Virus record (IMG/VR): IMGVR_UViG_3300027759_000053
Span: 62,001-126,000 of that record
Direction: 5' to 3' (one strand)
DNA length: 64,000 nt
Origin: a virus
This document shows, in pieces, positions 17,509 to 25,616 of the stretch (its first letter is position 1; each line of letters begins with the position of its first letter). The notes under the pieces were generated by a model, which was given only the letters and a program-made list of their open reading frames with translations, did no database searches and was not told where the DNA came from. The position numbers were made by a program, and so were the translations under genes.

Positions 17509-17516
17509 GTATTTAT
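17509..17516 (-). promoter_or_regulatory. Late-type promoter motif (ATAAATAC)
   Basis: Minus strand, 22 bases before 17317-17487, overlapping the TAA stop of 17513-18232. Confidence 0.6.
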
Positions 17517-18232
17517 TCCTGTATATATACCAGCTCACAAACTTCTCTGATGATATCTGGATTAATAATACGCACCAAATTAGCTACTCCGGGATCGTTG
17601 GTGTAGAAATAACAACCCCACATCCAATCTCCGGATCTAGTTAATTGTTCTTGAGTATTTGAAGTCATCTTTACTAAATCACCAAGGCTTACAAGATAGT
17701 TGTGTATTTGGACTCTTGACGTTATGTCAAACCGTTTTTCTTTGAAATAAACACGATATTTAAATGCCGGTTGCCGTTTTACCAAAACAGCATTACCCTT
17801 TAAGATGTTTTCTTTGAAACTGCTCTCTGGGCCTGTAGCTGAAATGATATGATGTCTATAATCGGGACTGATAGATTTAGCTACACTTTGCAGCATGATC
17901 TCGCAATCAGCATAAATGGATACTTTTGGTTCTTCTGTGCGAATTTTAACATCCGGGTATTCGTAGAATAAATCTTTAAGGGCGTATAAAAATCCTATAT
18001 CCGCAGATGATAGAATCTCCCTTAATCTTTTATCCCACCACGAACCACCATAGTTGTAATCTCGAGCAAAAGACTTTCTACGTTCAATATTTTCACCTAT
18101 ATCTTCACTACGAATACTTTTGCATCCGGGTGCATTTATCTCTAATCGATATAGGTATTGTTTGTAAAACTGCTTAGAAGTATACTCAATCTGAACGTCA
18201 GATGATAGGCTCTTCCAAAAGGATATATCCAT
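17513..18232 (-). CDS. Uncharacterised phage protein downstream of clpA
   Basis: A 239-residue soluble protein rich in Lys, Arg and Tyr, with no recognised motif. It overlaps the 3' end of clpA by 35 bases in another frame, so it is co-transcribed with the unfoldase and could be an adaptor; that is only context. Segments FKYRVYFKEKRFDITSRVQI and ANLVRIINPDIIREVCELVYI look like ordered strands and a C-terminal helix. Confidence 0.5.
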   Translation of the reverse strand: MDISFWKSLSSDVQIEYTSKQFYKQYLYRLEINAPGCKSIRSEDIGENIERRKSFARDYNYGGSWWDKRLREILSSADIGFLYALKDLFYEYPDVKIRTEEPKVSIYADCEIMLQSVAKSISPDYRHHIISATGPESSFKENILKGNAVLVKRQPAFKYRVYFKEKRFDITSRVQIHNYLVSLGDLVKMTSNTQEQLTRSGDWMWGCYFYTNDPGVANLVRIINPDIIREVCELVYIQE

Positions 18233-20480
18233 TTTCGTCTATTCTATATGTGGTATCAGCCGAAGCTATAATTTGAAAATCAAACTTATCATCGACAAAA
18301 CCTACTACTATTATACTGTTACTAGGAATTTTGTCAAACAAGATCTTTTTACTTAGAGGTACTTTAATTAAGTCATTGATCTTTCGTTGCAATGGACGAG
18401 CACCCATCTTGGGATCAAACCCTTTAGTAACCAATTCGTCTACTGCAGCTTCAGTTAGTCTAACACGTAATTGTTTTTCTAGTAGTAAATCGTTTAGTTC
18501 ACCAATAAACTTGCCAACAATCTTACGCATACTTAGATCATCAAGTTTGGCAAACTTGACAATGCCATCTAAACGATTACGAAATTCAGGTTTAAAGAAG
18601 TCTTTAACTGCTTTGTCATCTTCGCCGGATTTCTGCAGTTCTTTGGTAAAACCAATTGTGTTACGTTCGTTATCCGCAGCACCAAGATTACTGGTTAGAA
18701 TAACAATAGCATTGCGACAGTCGGCTTTCTTACCGTTACTGCTGGTAATAGTTCCTTCATCCATCATTTGCAGTAAGATGTTGCTTACATCAGGATGAGC
18801 TTTTTCAATTTCGTCCATTAGTATAATACAGTTTGGATTCTTTTCAATATCACTGATCAGTAACCCACCACCCAAGTTGCCATCTTCGTAGCCCACATAG
18901 CCTGGAGGAGCACCAATTAGTTTAGCAACAGTATGACGTTCTTGATATTCACTCATATCGTAACGTAACAGTTTCATGCCAAGATTTTCTGCCAGTAACT
19001 TTGCTAGTTCTGTTTTACCAGTACCAGTTGGACCCAAGAACAAGAAGTTACCAATTGGCTTACTCAATGATTTCAATCCTGCACGGCTAACATAGATTTT
19101 TTCTAGCACAGTATCTACAGCAGCATCTTGTCCGTACAGTCGATCTTTGACATTTGCTTCTAGACCTTCAATTCCTTTTGCGCCTTCAGTATTACCAATC
19201 TGTTCTACAGGAATTCTAGTAAGTCTACTGATAGTGTTAATGATAACAGCACGATCCACAATCCATGCTGTACCTTTAATTTTTAACTTGGCACAAGAAG
19301 CATCAATAAGATCAATTGCCTTATCTGGGAGTTTTTTATCTGTTTGATAACGCACACTGAGCTCAACTGCTGCATCAATAGCATCGTCGGTAATAGTACC
19401 GTCATGAAACTTTTCAAAATTTAGACGTAATCCGTATAAAATTTCTTTGGCTATTACTGGACTTGGTTCGTCGATAGTAATACGTTGAAAGCGTCGCATT
19501 AATGCACGATCCTTTTCAAAACTCTGCGTATATTCTTCCCATGTAGTACTAGCAATAACTTTAATTTTACCTTTGCTTAGTGCAGGTTTAATTATATTAC
19601 TAAAGTCTACACTATTTTGACTTCCTGCACCTGCACCGCGCATTTGATGTGCTTCGTCAATGAACAGTATTGACTTGCCTTTAACATTAAGTGCTGCAAG
19701 TATTTCGTGTATCTTTTCTTCAAAGTCGCCGCGGTACTTACTACCTGCCAACAAGCTGCTGATATCAAGATTGTATACTGTATAGTCTAGTAGATATTCT
19801 GGCACTGTTTTGAGAACAATAGCTAGAGCTAATCCTTCGGCAATTGCTGTTTTACCAACACCTGGATCGCCAATCATTAGTACATTTGATTTGTTACGAC
19901 GTGCTAAAGTTTCAACAATTTCGTTAGTTTCGTTTTCTCTTCCGATAACCGGATCTATATTACCCTCTTCGGCTTTTTTGTTTAAGTTGTCACAGTAGTG
20001 TTCAAGAATCTTATCTGCTTGACTTGCACTTGCTACAGCTTTACCTGCTTCAGATTTATAACTTTTATTGTACATTTCAACAAGCTTTGCACGATCAAGA
20101 TTGTACTTGACCATAAAGTAATGTGCATAGCTACTAGTTTCTGCATGGATACTTAGAAATAAATCCATCATTTGTACATGGGTTCTGGAACTAAAAAGTA
20201 CCTGGGTGAATGCACGATTAAAAACACGCTCTAAGGCATGTGTTTTTTTAGGATCAGAATCGTTTACTACCAACAAGTCTTGTGCACCAAGATAAGCATC
20301 AAGGTCTGCATCTAGACCCTCAACATCGGCACCGTAACTGACAATGAAATCTTTAAATGGATCATATCTAACCATACTTAAAAAGACATGCTCCAGTGTT
20401 ACATACTCGTGACTGAAAGATTTTGCTAAAAGCGTAGCTTCGGACACAACATGATCAATTTCGGGATTGGTTTGTAACAT
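18198..20480 (-). CDS. clpA: ClpA-type AAA+ unfoldase
   Basis: A 760-residue, two-ATPase protein of the ClpA/Hsp100 family. An N-domain (1-150, Clp repeats) is followed by D1 with GDPGVGKTAIAEG and LFIDEAHQMRG, and D2 with GPTGTGKTELAK, ILMDEIEKAHPD and TSNLGA. The IGF tripeptide near residue 609 (NTIGFTKEL) sits where ClpA and ClpX carry the ClpP-docking loop, so it may feed host ClpP. Length equals bacterial ClpA (758). It follows dnaJ by 16 bases. No phage ClpP gene is in the window. Confidence 0.92.
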   Translation of the reverse strand: MLQTNPEIDHVVSEATLLAKSFSHEYVTLEHVFLSMVRYDPFKDFIVSYGADVEGLDADLDAYLGAQDLLVVNDSDPKKTHALERVFNRAFTQVLFSSRTHVQMMDLFLSIHAETSSYAHYFMVKYNLDRAKLVEMYNKSYKSEAGKAVASASQADKILEHYCDNLNKKAEEGNIDPVIGRENETNEIVETLARRNKSNVLMIGDPGVGKTAIAEGLALAIVLKTVPEYLLDYTVYNLDISSLLAGSKYRGDFEEKIHEILAALNVKGKSILFIDEAHQMRGAGAGSQNSVDFSNIIKPALSKGKIKVIASTTWEEYTQSFEKDRALMRRFQRITIDEPSPVIAKEILYGLRLNFEKFHDGTITDDAIDAAVELSVRYQTDKKLPDKAIDLIDASCAKLKIKGTAWIVDRAVIINTISRLTRIPVEQIGNTEGAKGIEGLEANVKDRLYGQDAAVDTVLEKIYVSRAGLKSLSKPIGNFLFLGPTGTGKTELAKLLAENLGMKLLRYDMSEYQERHTVAKLIGAPPGYVGYEDGNLGGGLLISDIEKNPNCIILMDEIEKAHPDVSNILLQMMDEGTITSSNGKKADCRNAIVILTSNLGAADNERNTIGFTKELQKSGEDDKAVKDFFKPEFRNRLDGIVKFAKLDDLSMRKIVGKFIGELNDLLLEKQLRVRLTEAAVDELVTKGFDPKMGARPLQRKINDLIKVPLSKKILFDKIPSNSIIVVGFVDDKFDFQIIASADTTYRIDENGYILLEEPII

Positions 20481-20496
20481 AAAAATATTTATATTA

Positions 20497-21360
20497 TTAG
20501 TTGAAGATGTTGCGTAATACAGCGATTTGTGACTCAGATAAATTAGTAGGAATGTTAATATGCAATACTACAATCAATGATCCTCTATGGGTTTGGTTCA
20601 TTGCATACAATCCTTGTTGTGGCAGTCTAAATTTAGATCCGTGTTGCGAGCCAGCTGGGAGAGTAATATCAAATTTTTTATTATCCAAACCTTCTACAGT
20701 TAATACACAACCAAGCATAGCATCAACACATGAAACTTCAATGGTCTTATATAAATCTAAATTATCTACTGTAAATCTAGTATCACCTTCTACGTGAATT
20801 CTAACATAAAGATCTCCACGCTGTAACGAGGTAAAGAAGTTATCTCCGAGCCCGGGATATTTAATTGTACTATTGGGTTTCACACCACGTGGTATTTGTA
20901 CTTCAACTGTAGTACGATCACCATTGGTATTTTGAACGCTGATTGTTTTTGTTTGAGCATCTAGTGTACTAGCAAGACTAACAATTACATCCACTTGCAG
21001 ATCTTTGTTACGTCGCGGTTGCCTAAATTGTGCAAATGGATCTCCGTGCCCAGCAAAGCCCGGCCCAAATGCAAATCCAAAATTACGCAACATATCTTCC
21101 ATTTCATGCGGCATACCACCACCGCCAACATCCTGTCCATTTACTGTAAATCTGAATCCGCCACCGCCACGGCGTTCGGCATCATACTGGGCACGTTTTT
21201 GTTCGTCTCCGACAGCGTCATATGCCGCTTGTATTTGTTGGAATTGATTTGTATCACCGCCTTTGTCAGGATGATGTTGATTGGCCAACTTACGATAGGC
21301 CTTTTTAATTTCATCCAGACTGGCGGACTCAGGAACTCCCAAGGTATCATAATGTGTCAT
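20497..21360 (-). CDS. dnaJ: DnaJ/CbpA-like co-chaperone
   Basis: A 287-residue type II J-protein. The J domain (1-65) has the HPD motif (NQHHPDKGGDT), a Gly-rich linker follows (RRGGGGFRF), and the C-terminal substrate-binding domains begin near residue 120 (NKDLQVDVIVSL). There is no zinc-finger domain, so it resembles CbpA more than DnaJ. It should stimulate host DnaK. It is first in a two-gene chaperone operon with clpA, read from a strong early-type promoter (21367-21395). Confidence 0.88.
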   Translation of the reverse strand: MTHYDTLGVPESASLDEIKKAYRKLANQHHPDKGGDTNQFQQIQAAYDAVGDEQKRAQYDAERRGGGGFRFTVNGQDVGGGGMPHEMEDMLRNFGFAFGPGFAGHGDPFAQFRQPRRNKDLQVDVIVSLASTLDAQTKTISVQNTNGDRTTVEVQIPRGVKPNSTIKYPGLGDNFFTSLQRGDLYVRIHVEGDTRFTVDNLDLYKTIEVSCVDAMLGCVLTVEGLDNKKFDITLPAGSQHGSKFRLPQQGLYAMNQTHRGSLIVVLHINIPTNLSESQIAVLRNIFN

Positions 21361-21366
21361 AGTAAT

Positions 21367-21395
21367 ATTATATAGTATAAATGAAATACGGTCAA
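21367..21395 (-). promoter_or_regulatory. Early-type promoter of the dnaJ-clpA operon
   Basis: TTGACC (21390-21395), 17-base spacer, TATAAT (21367-21372) on the minus strand, 6 bases before the ATG. The -35 lies in one arm of an inverted repeat (21387-21415). Confidence 0.75.
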
Positions 21396-21415
21396 CACTT
21401 TTGGCATTGACCGTA
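21387..21415. repeat. Inverted repeat overlapping the dnaJ -35 box
   Basis: TACGGTCAA and TTGACCGTA form a perfect 9-bp inverted repeat around 11 bases. It could be an operator, or the terminator of the upstream lysis-region transcript, since it lies between the two units. The tract after it is only moderately T-rich. Confidence 0.6.
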
Positions 21416-21433
21416 CAATTGAGTTACAGAGAA

Positions 21434-21622
21434 TTACTTCTTCTTGCCGTCGGGAATTGCAGTACCTTCAAGTTTCTTATGAACCTTGATAGTTTTGCAA
21501 ACTTCTTTTTCCTTCTTGGTCTTTGGATCCATTTGTTTTACACATGCCTTTTTAGTTTCTGCTTCGGCATATACTGCTGTGGTTGCAAATAAACCAATCA
21601 TAAGTGCTAATAGATATTTCAT
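21434..21622 (-). CDS. Small exported protein
   Basis: A 62-residue precursor with a signal peptide (MKYLLALMIGLFATTAVYAEA, cleavage probably after VYA). The mature part is about 43 residues, Lys-rich, with two cysteines (KACVKQ and EVCKTI) and a PsiF-like look. It overlaps the holin-like gene by 4 bases and ends the lysis-region operon. Function unknown. Confidence 0.6.
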   Translation of the reverse strand: MKYLLALMIGLFATTAVYAEAETKKACVKQMDPKTKKEKEVCKTIKVHKKLEGTAIPDGKKK

Positions 21623-21846
21623 TTCTTTTCTTCCTTTTTAATAAATTTTTCTGCAGATGTAAATCCTAATCCACCAATTACAATATACATCATTGTGTCA
21701 ATGGTAGGTTGACTTACTTTCATACCATAGAACAATTCAGTGATAAAACTAGTACCAAGTAATAAAAAAGCCAAAAGGGCAATAGTCCTTTTACTACTAG
21801 GATTACTATCGCCTTCTGCTTTTAACATATCAGTTATAAAGCTCAT
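21619..21846 (-). CDS. Small two-helix membrane protein, possible holin
   Basis: A 75-residue protein with hydrophobic helices at about 23-41 (RTIALLAFLLLGTSFITEL) and 49-65 (TIDTMMYIVIGGLGFTS) and a basic C-terminus (KKEEKK). Size, topology and place beside the endolysin block fit a holin, but no holin family was recognised and other small membrane proteins in this block are also candidates. Confidence 0.5.
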   Translation of the reverse strand: MSFITDMLKAEGDSNPSSKRTIALLAFLLLGTSFITELFYGMKVSQPTIDTMMYIVIGGLGFTSAEKFIKKEEKK

Positions 21847-21858
21847 TGTACCTTTTCC

Positions 21859-22305
21859 TTAAATTTCTGGAAATGCTGGCTGCACTGGAGCTGGCTTACC
21901 ATTTACCATTTGTACTGAATCGGTTGCTGCGGGTGCTGCCGCTGCTGCTACAACTGGTGCTGGGCTAAAGCTAGGTGCTGATGCTTTTGCAACTGATGAT
22001 GGTTCTGGTGGTGGTGTATACGGTTTAGTTGCAGCATCAATCGCTTTACCACGCAAATCCTTGTCATCGCCGGCCAGCATAATGCCTGACAATGTACCAG
22101 TCAAGAATGTGGCAACAGGAATAATAAGTTCAAAGAACTTGTTATCAACTGGACTCATTCCGTTCATTGGTTGTGTTACAAAAATCAAACTGAATAAAAC
22201 AACAAACACAATACCAAACAGGGTTAAACCAAGAATAATACCAATAAAAAACTTCAGTCGTGCGTTTAATTCGTCAGTAGTATATTTTTCTTTTGCGAAT
22301 ATCAT
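21859..22305 (-). CDS. Membrane protein with Ala/Pro-rich tail
   Basis: A 148-residue protein with a strong helix at about 21-44 (IGIILGLTLFGIVFVVLFSLIF), a second at about 60-80 (ELIIPVATFLTGTLSGIML), then a disordered tail of Ala and Pro (PPPEPSS, VAAAAAPAATD). A similar protein accompanies lysis genes in other marine T4-like phages. It could be holin-related or a structural membrane factor. Confidence 0.5.
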   Translation of the reverse strand: MIFAKEKYTTDELNARLKFFIGIILGLTLFGIVFVVLFSLIFVTQPMNGMSPVDNKFFELIIPVATFLTGTLSGIMLAGDDKDLRGKAIDAATKPYTPPPEPSSVAKASAPSFSPAPVVAAAAAPAATDSVQMVNGKPAPVQPAFPEI

Positions 22306-22547
22306 TTACAATCTCCTTTAGATGTATTTTTTTGTGATGGTTGCATGGGTACCACTTGTTGAATAGGGTTACCTGCTTTATCTTTTTCGTAATGTTGCAA
22401 GTCTTCGGGGCAAGTTCCGTTTGCACTACAGTACGGCTTCTTGCATTCTTTTTTATCCCAGTTGTCTGGATCTTGGCAAGGGTAACGATACCCTTCAGTA
22501 CACGCCATGAGAGTCATGGGTAATAATAGAACTAGTAGATATTTCAT
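22302..22547 (-). CDS. Small lipoprotein, Cys-rich
   Basis: An 81-residue precursor with lipobox LMAC (Cys16) and a mature part bearing six more cysteines (YRYPCQDPDNWDKKECKKPYC, NGTCPEDL). Proteins with the EGYRYPCQDP signature are widespread in marine T4-like phages. Position directly after the endolysin suggests a role in envelope disruption. Confidence 0.65.
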   Translation of the reverse strand: MKYLLVLLLPMTLMACTEGYRYPCQDPDNWDKKECKKPYCSANGTCPEDLQHYEKDKAGNPIQQVVPMQPSQKNTSKGDCK

Positions 22548-22548
22548 A

Positions 22549-23163
22549 TTATGCTCCTAGCACATGCAACATGTGATTGTAATGCTTGATGCGATCATCT
22601 AACCCAATGTAACCACCATTGATTTTTTTAGTCATTAACTTGATATCACCAGCATCGGCTTCTTTGTTTAGGTTGTTGCTTTCCCAAAACCAGCAAGCAC
22701 TTTGTGCAGCACCTTCAAATGTTTCTAGGTATGCACTTGCCACTTCAGGACTAACTTCAATACTGGCTGCAAACCATTCGTAGTTTGTTTTACCAGTCAA
22801 TTGAATTAGTCCACGACCGCGGTACTTAAAACCATCGCCCGAGGCCTCGTCGCCGTTGCCCATACGACCTCCGTAAATCTTATTTGCAATCTTTGCAGGT
22901 TGCTTTTCATAAGCTTTTGCAGTGCCCATGTCGGTAAAGTATTTTGGGAATACTTTCATTAGGCTTTCTGCTTTATAATTCAAGTTCTCAGATAAAAACT
23001 TAAATCCGCCCGACTCATGAGCACACTGAGCAATGAATGCTGCTACACGCTTGGGTGTGTTAATTTCATAATCAGGTAATAGTTGATTTAAAGCCCCAAC
23101 CCAATGGTCCGCATAAGGAATACCCGGAACCATTTCTTTTATTTGACTTACCGTTAATTGCAT
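22549..23163 (-). CDS. Endolysin, glycoside hydrolase family 19 (chitinase-like)
   Basis: A 204-residue peptidoglycan-degrading enzyme. The catalytic glutamate is in CAHESGGFKF (about 47-56), and YRGRGLIQLTGKTNY (about 114-128) is the GH19 signature around the substrate groove. There is no signal peptide, so release needs a holin. The lipoproteins and spanin-like gene upstream and the small membrane proteins downstream form a lysis region with it. Confidence 0.9.
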   Translation of the reverse strand: MQLTVSQIKEMVPGIPYADHWVGALNQLLPDYEINTPKRVAAFIAQCAHESGGFKFLSENLNYKAESLMKVFPKYFTDMGTAKAYEKQPAKIANKIYGGRMGNGDEASGDGFKYRGRGLIQLTGKTNYEWFAASIEVSPEVASAYLETFEGAAQSACWFWESNNLNKEADAGDIKLMTKKINGGYIGLDDRIKHYNHMLHVLGA

Positions 23164-23177
23164 TTCATCTCCTTTTA

Positions 23178-23366
23178 TTAAACTACAGCCATAGCGATAT
23201 TACATGCTTGTACTAATTGCCTGAACAGTTGTTCATTACCTGCACATTCTTGTGCTACACGAATATCTCTAATTTCTGTCAATAGGTAATTTCGCTCTTC
23301 GGCGCTTATATTACCCATCTGACATTGTTCGTTAATTGCTTGTATTTCTGTTTCCAATGGATGCAT
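23178..23366 (-). CDS. Small uncharacterised protein in the lysis region
   Basis: A 62-residue mostly helical protein (ETEIQAINEQCQMGNISAEE, YLLTEIRDIRVAQECAG). It lies between a lipoprotein gene and the endolysin with no gap on the upstream side. No signal peptide or membrane helix. Function unknown. Confidence 0.5.
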   Translation of the reverse strand: MHPLETEIQAINEQCQMGNISAEERNYLLTEIRDIRVAQECAGNEQLFRQLVQACNIAMAVV

Positions 23367-23732
23367 TTATCTTCCTTTCCATGCAGACTTTGCTGCTTCT
23401 ATTCTTTGTATAGCGGTCTTCTTACCTAGTTCACAGAACGTTCGGCTACCACCGTGACTCATACGTTCCGCATGATTTAACAATCCCTTAAGATTGTCTG
23501 CTTGAGGATCACCGCGCCATTCTGCTGAGCGGGATAAATGATTTGTTACTTCTACTACCGGACTCCAATCTGGATGATCGCAATTAATTGTTTCAATTGC
23601 AATACTCGCTGTTACTAATTGATTGAACATTACAGGATCATGATCTCTTGGCCAGTATTTTTTAACTGTGTCTACTGTAGCACAGCCTGATAATGTGATT
23701 GCCAATATGGCTATTGTTATTATTTTTTTCAT
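23367..23732 (-). CDS. Lipoprotein of the lysis region
   Basis: A 121-residue precursor with lipobox LSGC (Cys17), followed by ATVDTVKKYWPRDHDPVM. Mature part is helical with cysteines (NCDHPDW, TFCELG). Similar lipoproteins with a WPRxHDP start occur in phages of this kind. It overlaps the upstream lipoprotein gene by 4 bases and may be an outer-membrane partner in lysis. Confidence 0.6.
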   Translation of the reverse strand: MKKIITIAILAITLSGCATVDTVKKYWPRDHDPVMFNQLVTASIAIETINCDHPDWSPVVEVTNHLSRSAEWRGDPQADNLKGLLNHAERMSHGGSRTFCELGKKTAIQRIEAAKSAWKGR

Positions 23733-23992
23733 TTTACGCTGTCAAAGTTTTCTTTTTGTTTAATGTACCACTCTTTCCACATCTCGTAACGTTGTACAAG
23801 TTCTCTGTACTTTCCGTAGTTGTCTGCGGAGTTAGCAATTAACTTGTCTAGGTCTTGTGTGTTTGATGGAAGTTTTTCTAGTGTAGGTGCAGCCTCGAAC
23901 ATATAAGGGTCTGCATCAGGAAACTTACGCTTAACAGGAACAGTGGTTGTACATGCTGCAAGGAAAACTGTTAATAACAAGAAGTATCTCAT
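23729..23992 (-). CDS. Lipoprotein, candidate outer-membrane spanin
   Basis: An 87-residue precursor with lipobox LAAC (Cys14) and a Pro-containing mature part ending in a helical, charged tail (YRELVQRYEMWKEWYIKQKE). It immediately follows the membrane protein at 23989 with a 4-base overlap. This order, inner membrane coiled-coil protein then short lipoprotein, fits an i-spanin/o-spanin pair. Confidence 0.55.
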   Translation of the reverse strand: MRYFLLLTVFLAACTTTVPVKRKFPDADPYMFEAAPTLEKLPSNTQDLDKLIANSADNYGKYRELVQRYEMWKEWYIKQKENFDSVK

Positions 23993-24441
23993 TTTGTTTC
24001 CTCCACAGATCCTGTTACACCTTTGTTATACATTTCGACTGCTGTAGGATTTAACTTACAGCCTTCGTTAATAATTTCACGTTTAATTTCAATTTCTTTT
24101 TTAACAACTTCCACACCACGTTTTACAATAAGAATTTTATCTTTATACTTTGTAACTACTTCTTTGGTAATTACAGGAGCCCGTTCTTCGGATTTTCTAA
24201 TCTCTTCTTGTAGTCGTGCAGTTTCGCCGCGCCACCACATTTCAGTGCTGTACCCGCCGTACCAGTACACACCAGCTGTTAGCAACAGAATAGATAAAAT
24301 CTGTATAGGGATTCTATAGATGTTTAAGAAAGGAATAACTTTGATGATGTAGCTAGCCAGTAGCCCAACAGCACCTAGTGCTATTGCTGAATAAACTACA
24401 TATAAAATGAAGCTATCTGGTAAAAATTGTAGTATCCACAT
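23989..24441 (-). CDS. Membrane protein with long periplasmic coiled coil, candidate inner-membrane spanin
   Basis: A 150-residue protein with two hydrophobic helices at about 10-34 and 43-66, then a charged stretch (ETARLQEEIRKSEERAPV, YKDKILIVKRGVEVVKKEIE) likely to form a coiled coil. It leads the lysis region and has a late-type promoter motif 18 bases upstream. Classic i-spanins have one helix, so this is a less certain match. Confidence 0.5.
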   Translation of the reverse strand: MWILQFLPDSFILYVVYSAIALGAVGLLASYIIKVIPFLNIYRIPIQILSILLLTAGVYWYGGYSTEMWWRGETARLQEEIRKSEERAPVITKEVVTKYKDKILIVKRGVEVVKKEIEIKREIINEGCKLNPTAVEMYNKGVTGSVEETK

Positions 24442-24458
24442 ACTGTATCCTCGATACA

Positions 24459-24466
24459 GTATTTAT
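24459..24466 (-). promoter_or_regulatory. Late-type promoter motif (ATAAATAC) of the lysis region
   Basis: Minus strand, 17 bases before 23989-24441, with CGAGGA as ribosome site between them. Confidence 0.6.
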
Positions 24467-24481
24467 GGATTTTGGATGTTT

Positions 24482-25033
24482 TTAGAGGATGCCTGCTAAA
24501 CTTCTGAGGCTTTGGGTATAGTCGTTTTTGGGTGCTTTTGTGTTAACTGAAATACCAGCAGCAGTACGCATTTCGTCTAGTTCTTTTGAACCGTACTGAC
24601 GTAGGTAATCTTTTGTAGTAAGTGGAACGTTGTTTTTAATATTATCTACTGTTAGCTCAAGTTGTGTTGGATTTGATCTTAGTTGCAGTCTCCAATCGTC
24701 AATTGACTGCTCGGTCAAATTCATTACATCTTCCACCATACTTATTATGTTCTCAGGAATATCGCGTGTTCTATCAGCTTCTACAAACACAATATAATCC
24801 CCGTCGCCCATTTCGCCAGAACTGATATCGGCATCAATTACCCATTCGTAACCTTTTTCAATGAAGTTAACAAGATCTTCAGCCGGCTCGCGCCCAGTGA
24901 CTTTAAAACTGAGCACAATAATATCTTCATCTTTGCCCATTTTACTTTTGTATTCGTCAATGTGCAATTCAGGGTGTACTAATCTTTTTAGATCGTTTTT
25001 CTCCAAGCCTTCGTTGATATTAGAATGGTCCAT
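24482..25033 (-). CDS. Probable virion or assembly protein
   Basis: A 183-residue acidic protein. The start at 25033 is fixed by AAGGAG six bases upstream. It has alternating alpha/beta sequence (IIVLSFKVTGREPAEDLVNF, YIVFVEADRT) and a conserved-looking end (DYTQSLRSLAGIL) like that of cyanophage structural proteins. It overlaps the neighbouring gene by 14 bases. No function assigned. Confidence 0.5.
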   Translation of the reverse strand: MDHSNINEGLEKNDLKRLVHPELHIDEYKSKMGKDEDIIVLSFKVTGREPAEDLVNFIEKGYEWVIDADISSGEMGDGDYIVFVEADRTRDIPENIISMVEDVMNLTEQSIDDWRLQLRSNPTQLELTVDNIKNNVPLTTKDYLRQYGSKELDEMRTAAGISVNTKAPKNDYTQSLRSLAGIL

Positions 25034-25592
25034 TTTGGGCTCCTTGTGGGGTAGTATCCTCACCTTGGCTAGCAGACGTTGGTGCTTGGCTATCTGTTTT
25101 GTACATGTTGTCATCTAATCCTGTTTCGTAACTTTGCTCAATATCTTCAGCATCAACAGTACCAGATTCTAGTTCAACGCTGCCTTGATTAATTTCCTGC
25201 ATGAGCTGCTTGGGCATAACAATTTCCACTAACCAAACTGGAACACGAGCTTGTTTTGGTACTTTTGTTCCTGGTTTAAAATCATCAGGATCCTTTAACT
25301 TAATTGGATATTGTAAATGATCTTTTTTAAATTTTATTTCGCAGCCGTAATCTAATAGACGCTCGCCGCCTCTGGGATCGGGCATCATTTTGTAAGGCCA
25401 CATAAATGTACAGGTTACAAAATATTTTTCATATTTTGGCCCTTCAACTAATTCGCCTTTTTTCCAATTATCAAAAGTGTATACGTCTAGTTCGTCAATT
25501 ACACGCTCATAATCCATTAAGCTGTTAATGGCACTATCAGTCATTGATAGTGTCTTTAAATTTTCAATAATATCTTTAATATTTGTAGCCAT
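25020..25592 (-). CDS. Probable virion structural protein
   Basis: A 190-residue protein with an ordered first part (FVTCTFMWPYKMMPDPRGGE, LLDYGCEIKFKK, VPVWLVEIVMPKQL) and a disordered acidic tail. Proteins of this layout are found among structural genes of marine T4-like phages. A late-type motif (25609-25616) lies 17 bases upstream, supporting late expression. Confidence 0.5.
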   Translation of the reverse strand: MATNIKDIIENLKTLSMTDSAINSLMDYERVIDELDVYTFDNWKKGELVEGPKYEKYFVTCTFMWPYKMMPDPRGGERLLDYGCEIKFKKDHLQYPIKLKDPDDFKPGTKVPKQARVPVWLVEIVMPKQLMQEINQGSVELESGTVDAEDIEQSYETGLDDNMYKTDSQAPTSASQGEDTTPQGAQNGPF

Positions 25593-25608
25593 GATTGATC
25601 CTGTTGTA

Positions 25609-25616
25609 TTATTTAC
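25609..25616 (-). promoter_or_regulatory. Late-type promoter motif (GTAAATAA)
   Basis: Minus strand, 16-17 bases before 25020-25592, overlapping the TAA stop of the GATase gene. Confidence 0.5.

Noticed and set aside
20486-20493. TATAAATA motif before clpA as a late promoter
   Set aside because: It is only 5 bases from the ATG, so the transcript would have no ribosome site; the other late-type motifs are 17-24 bases away.
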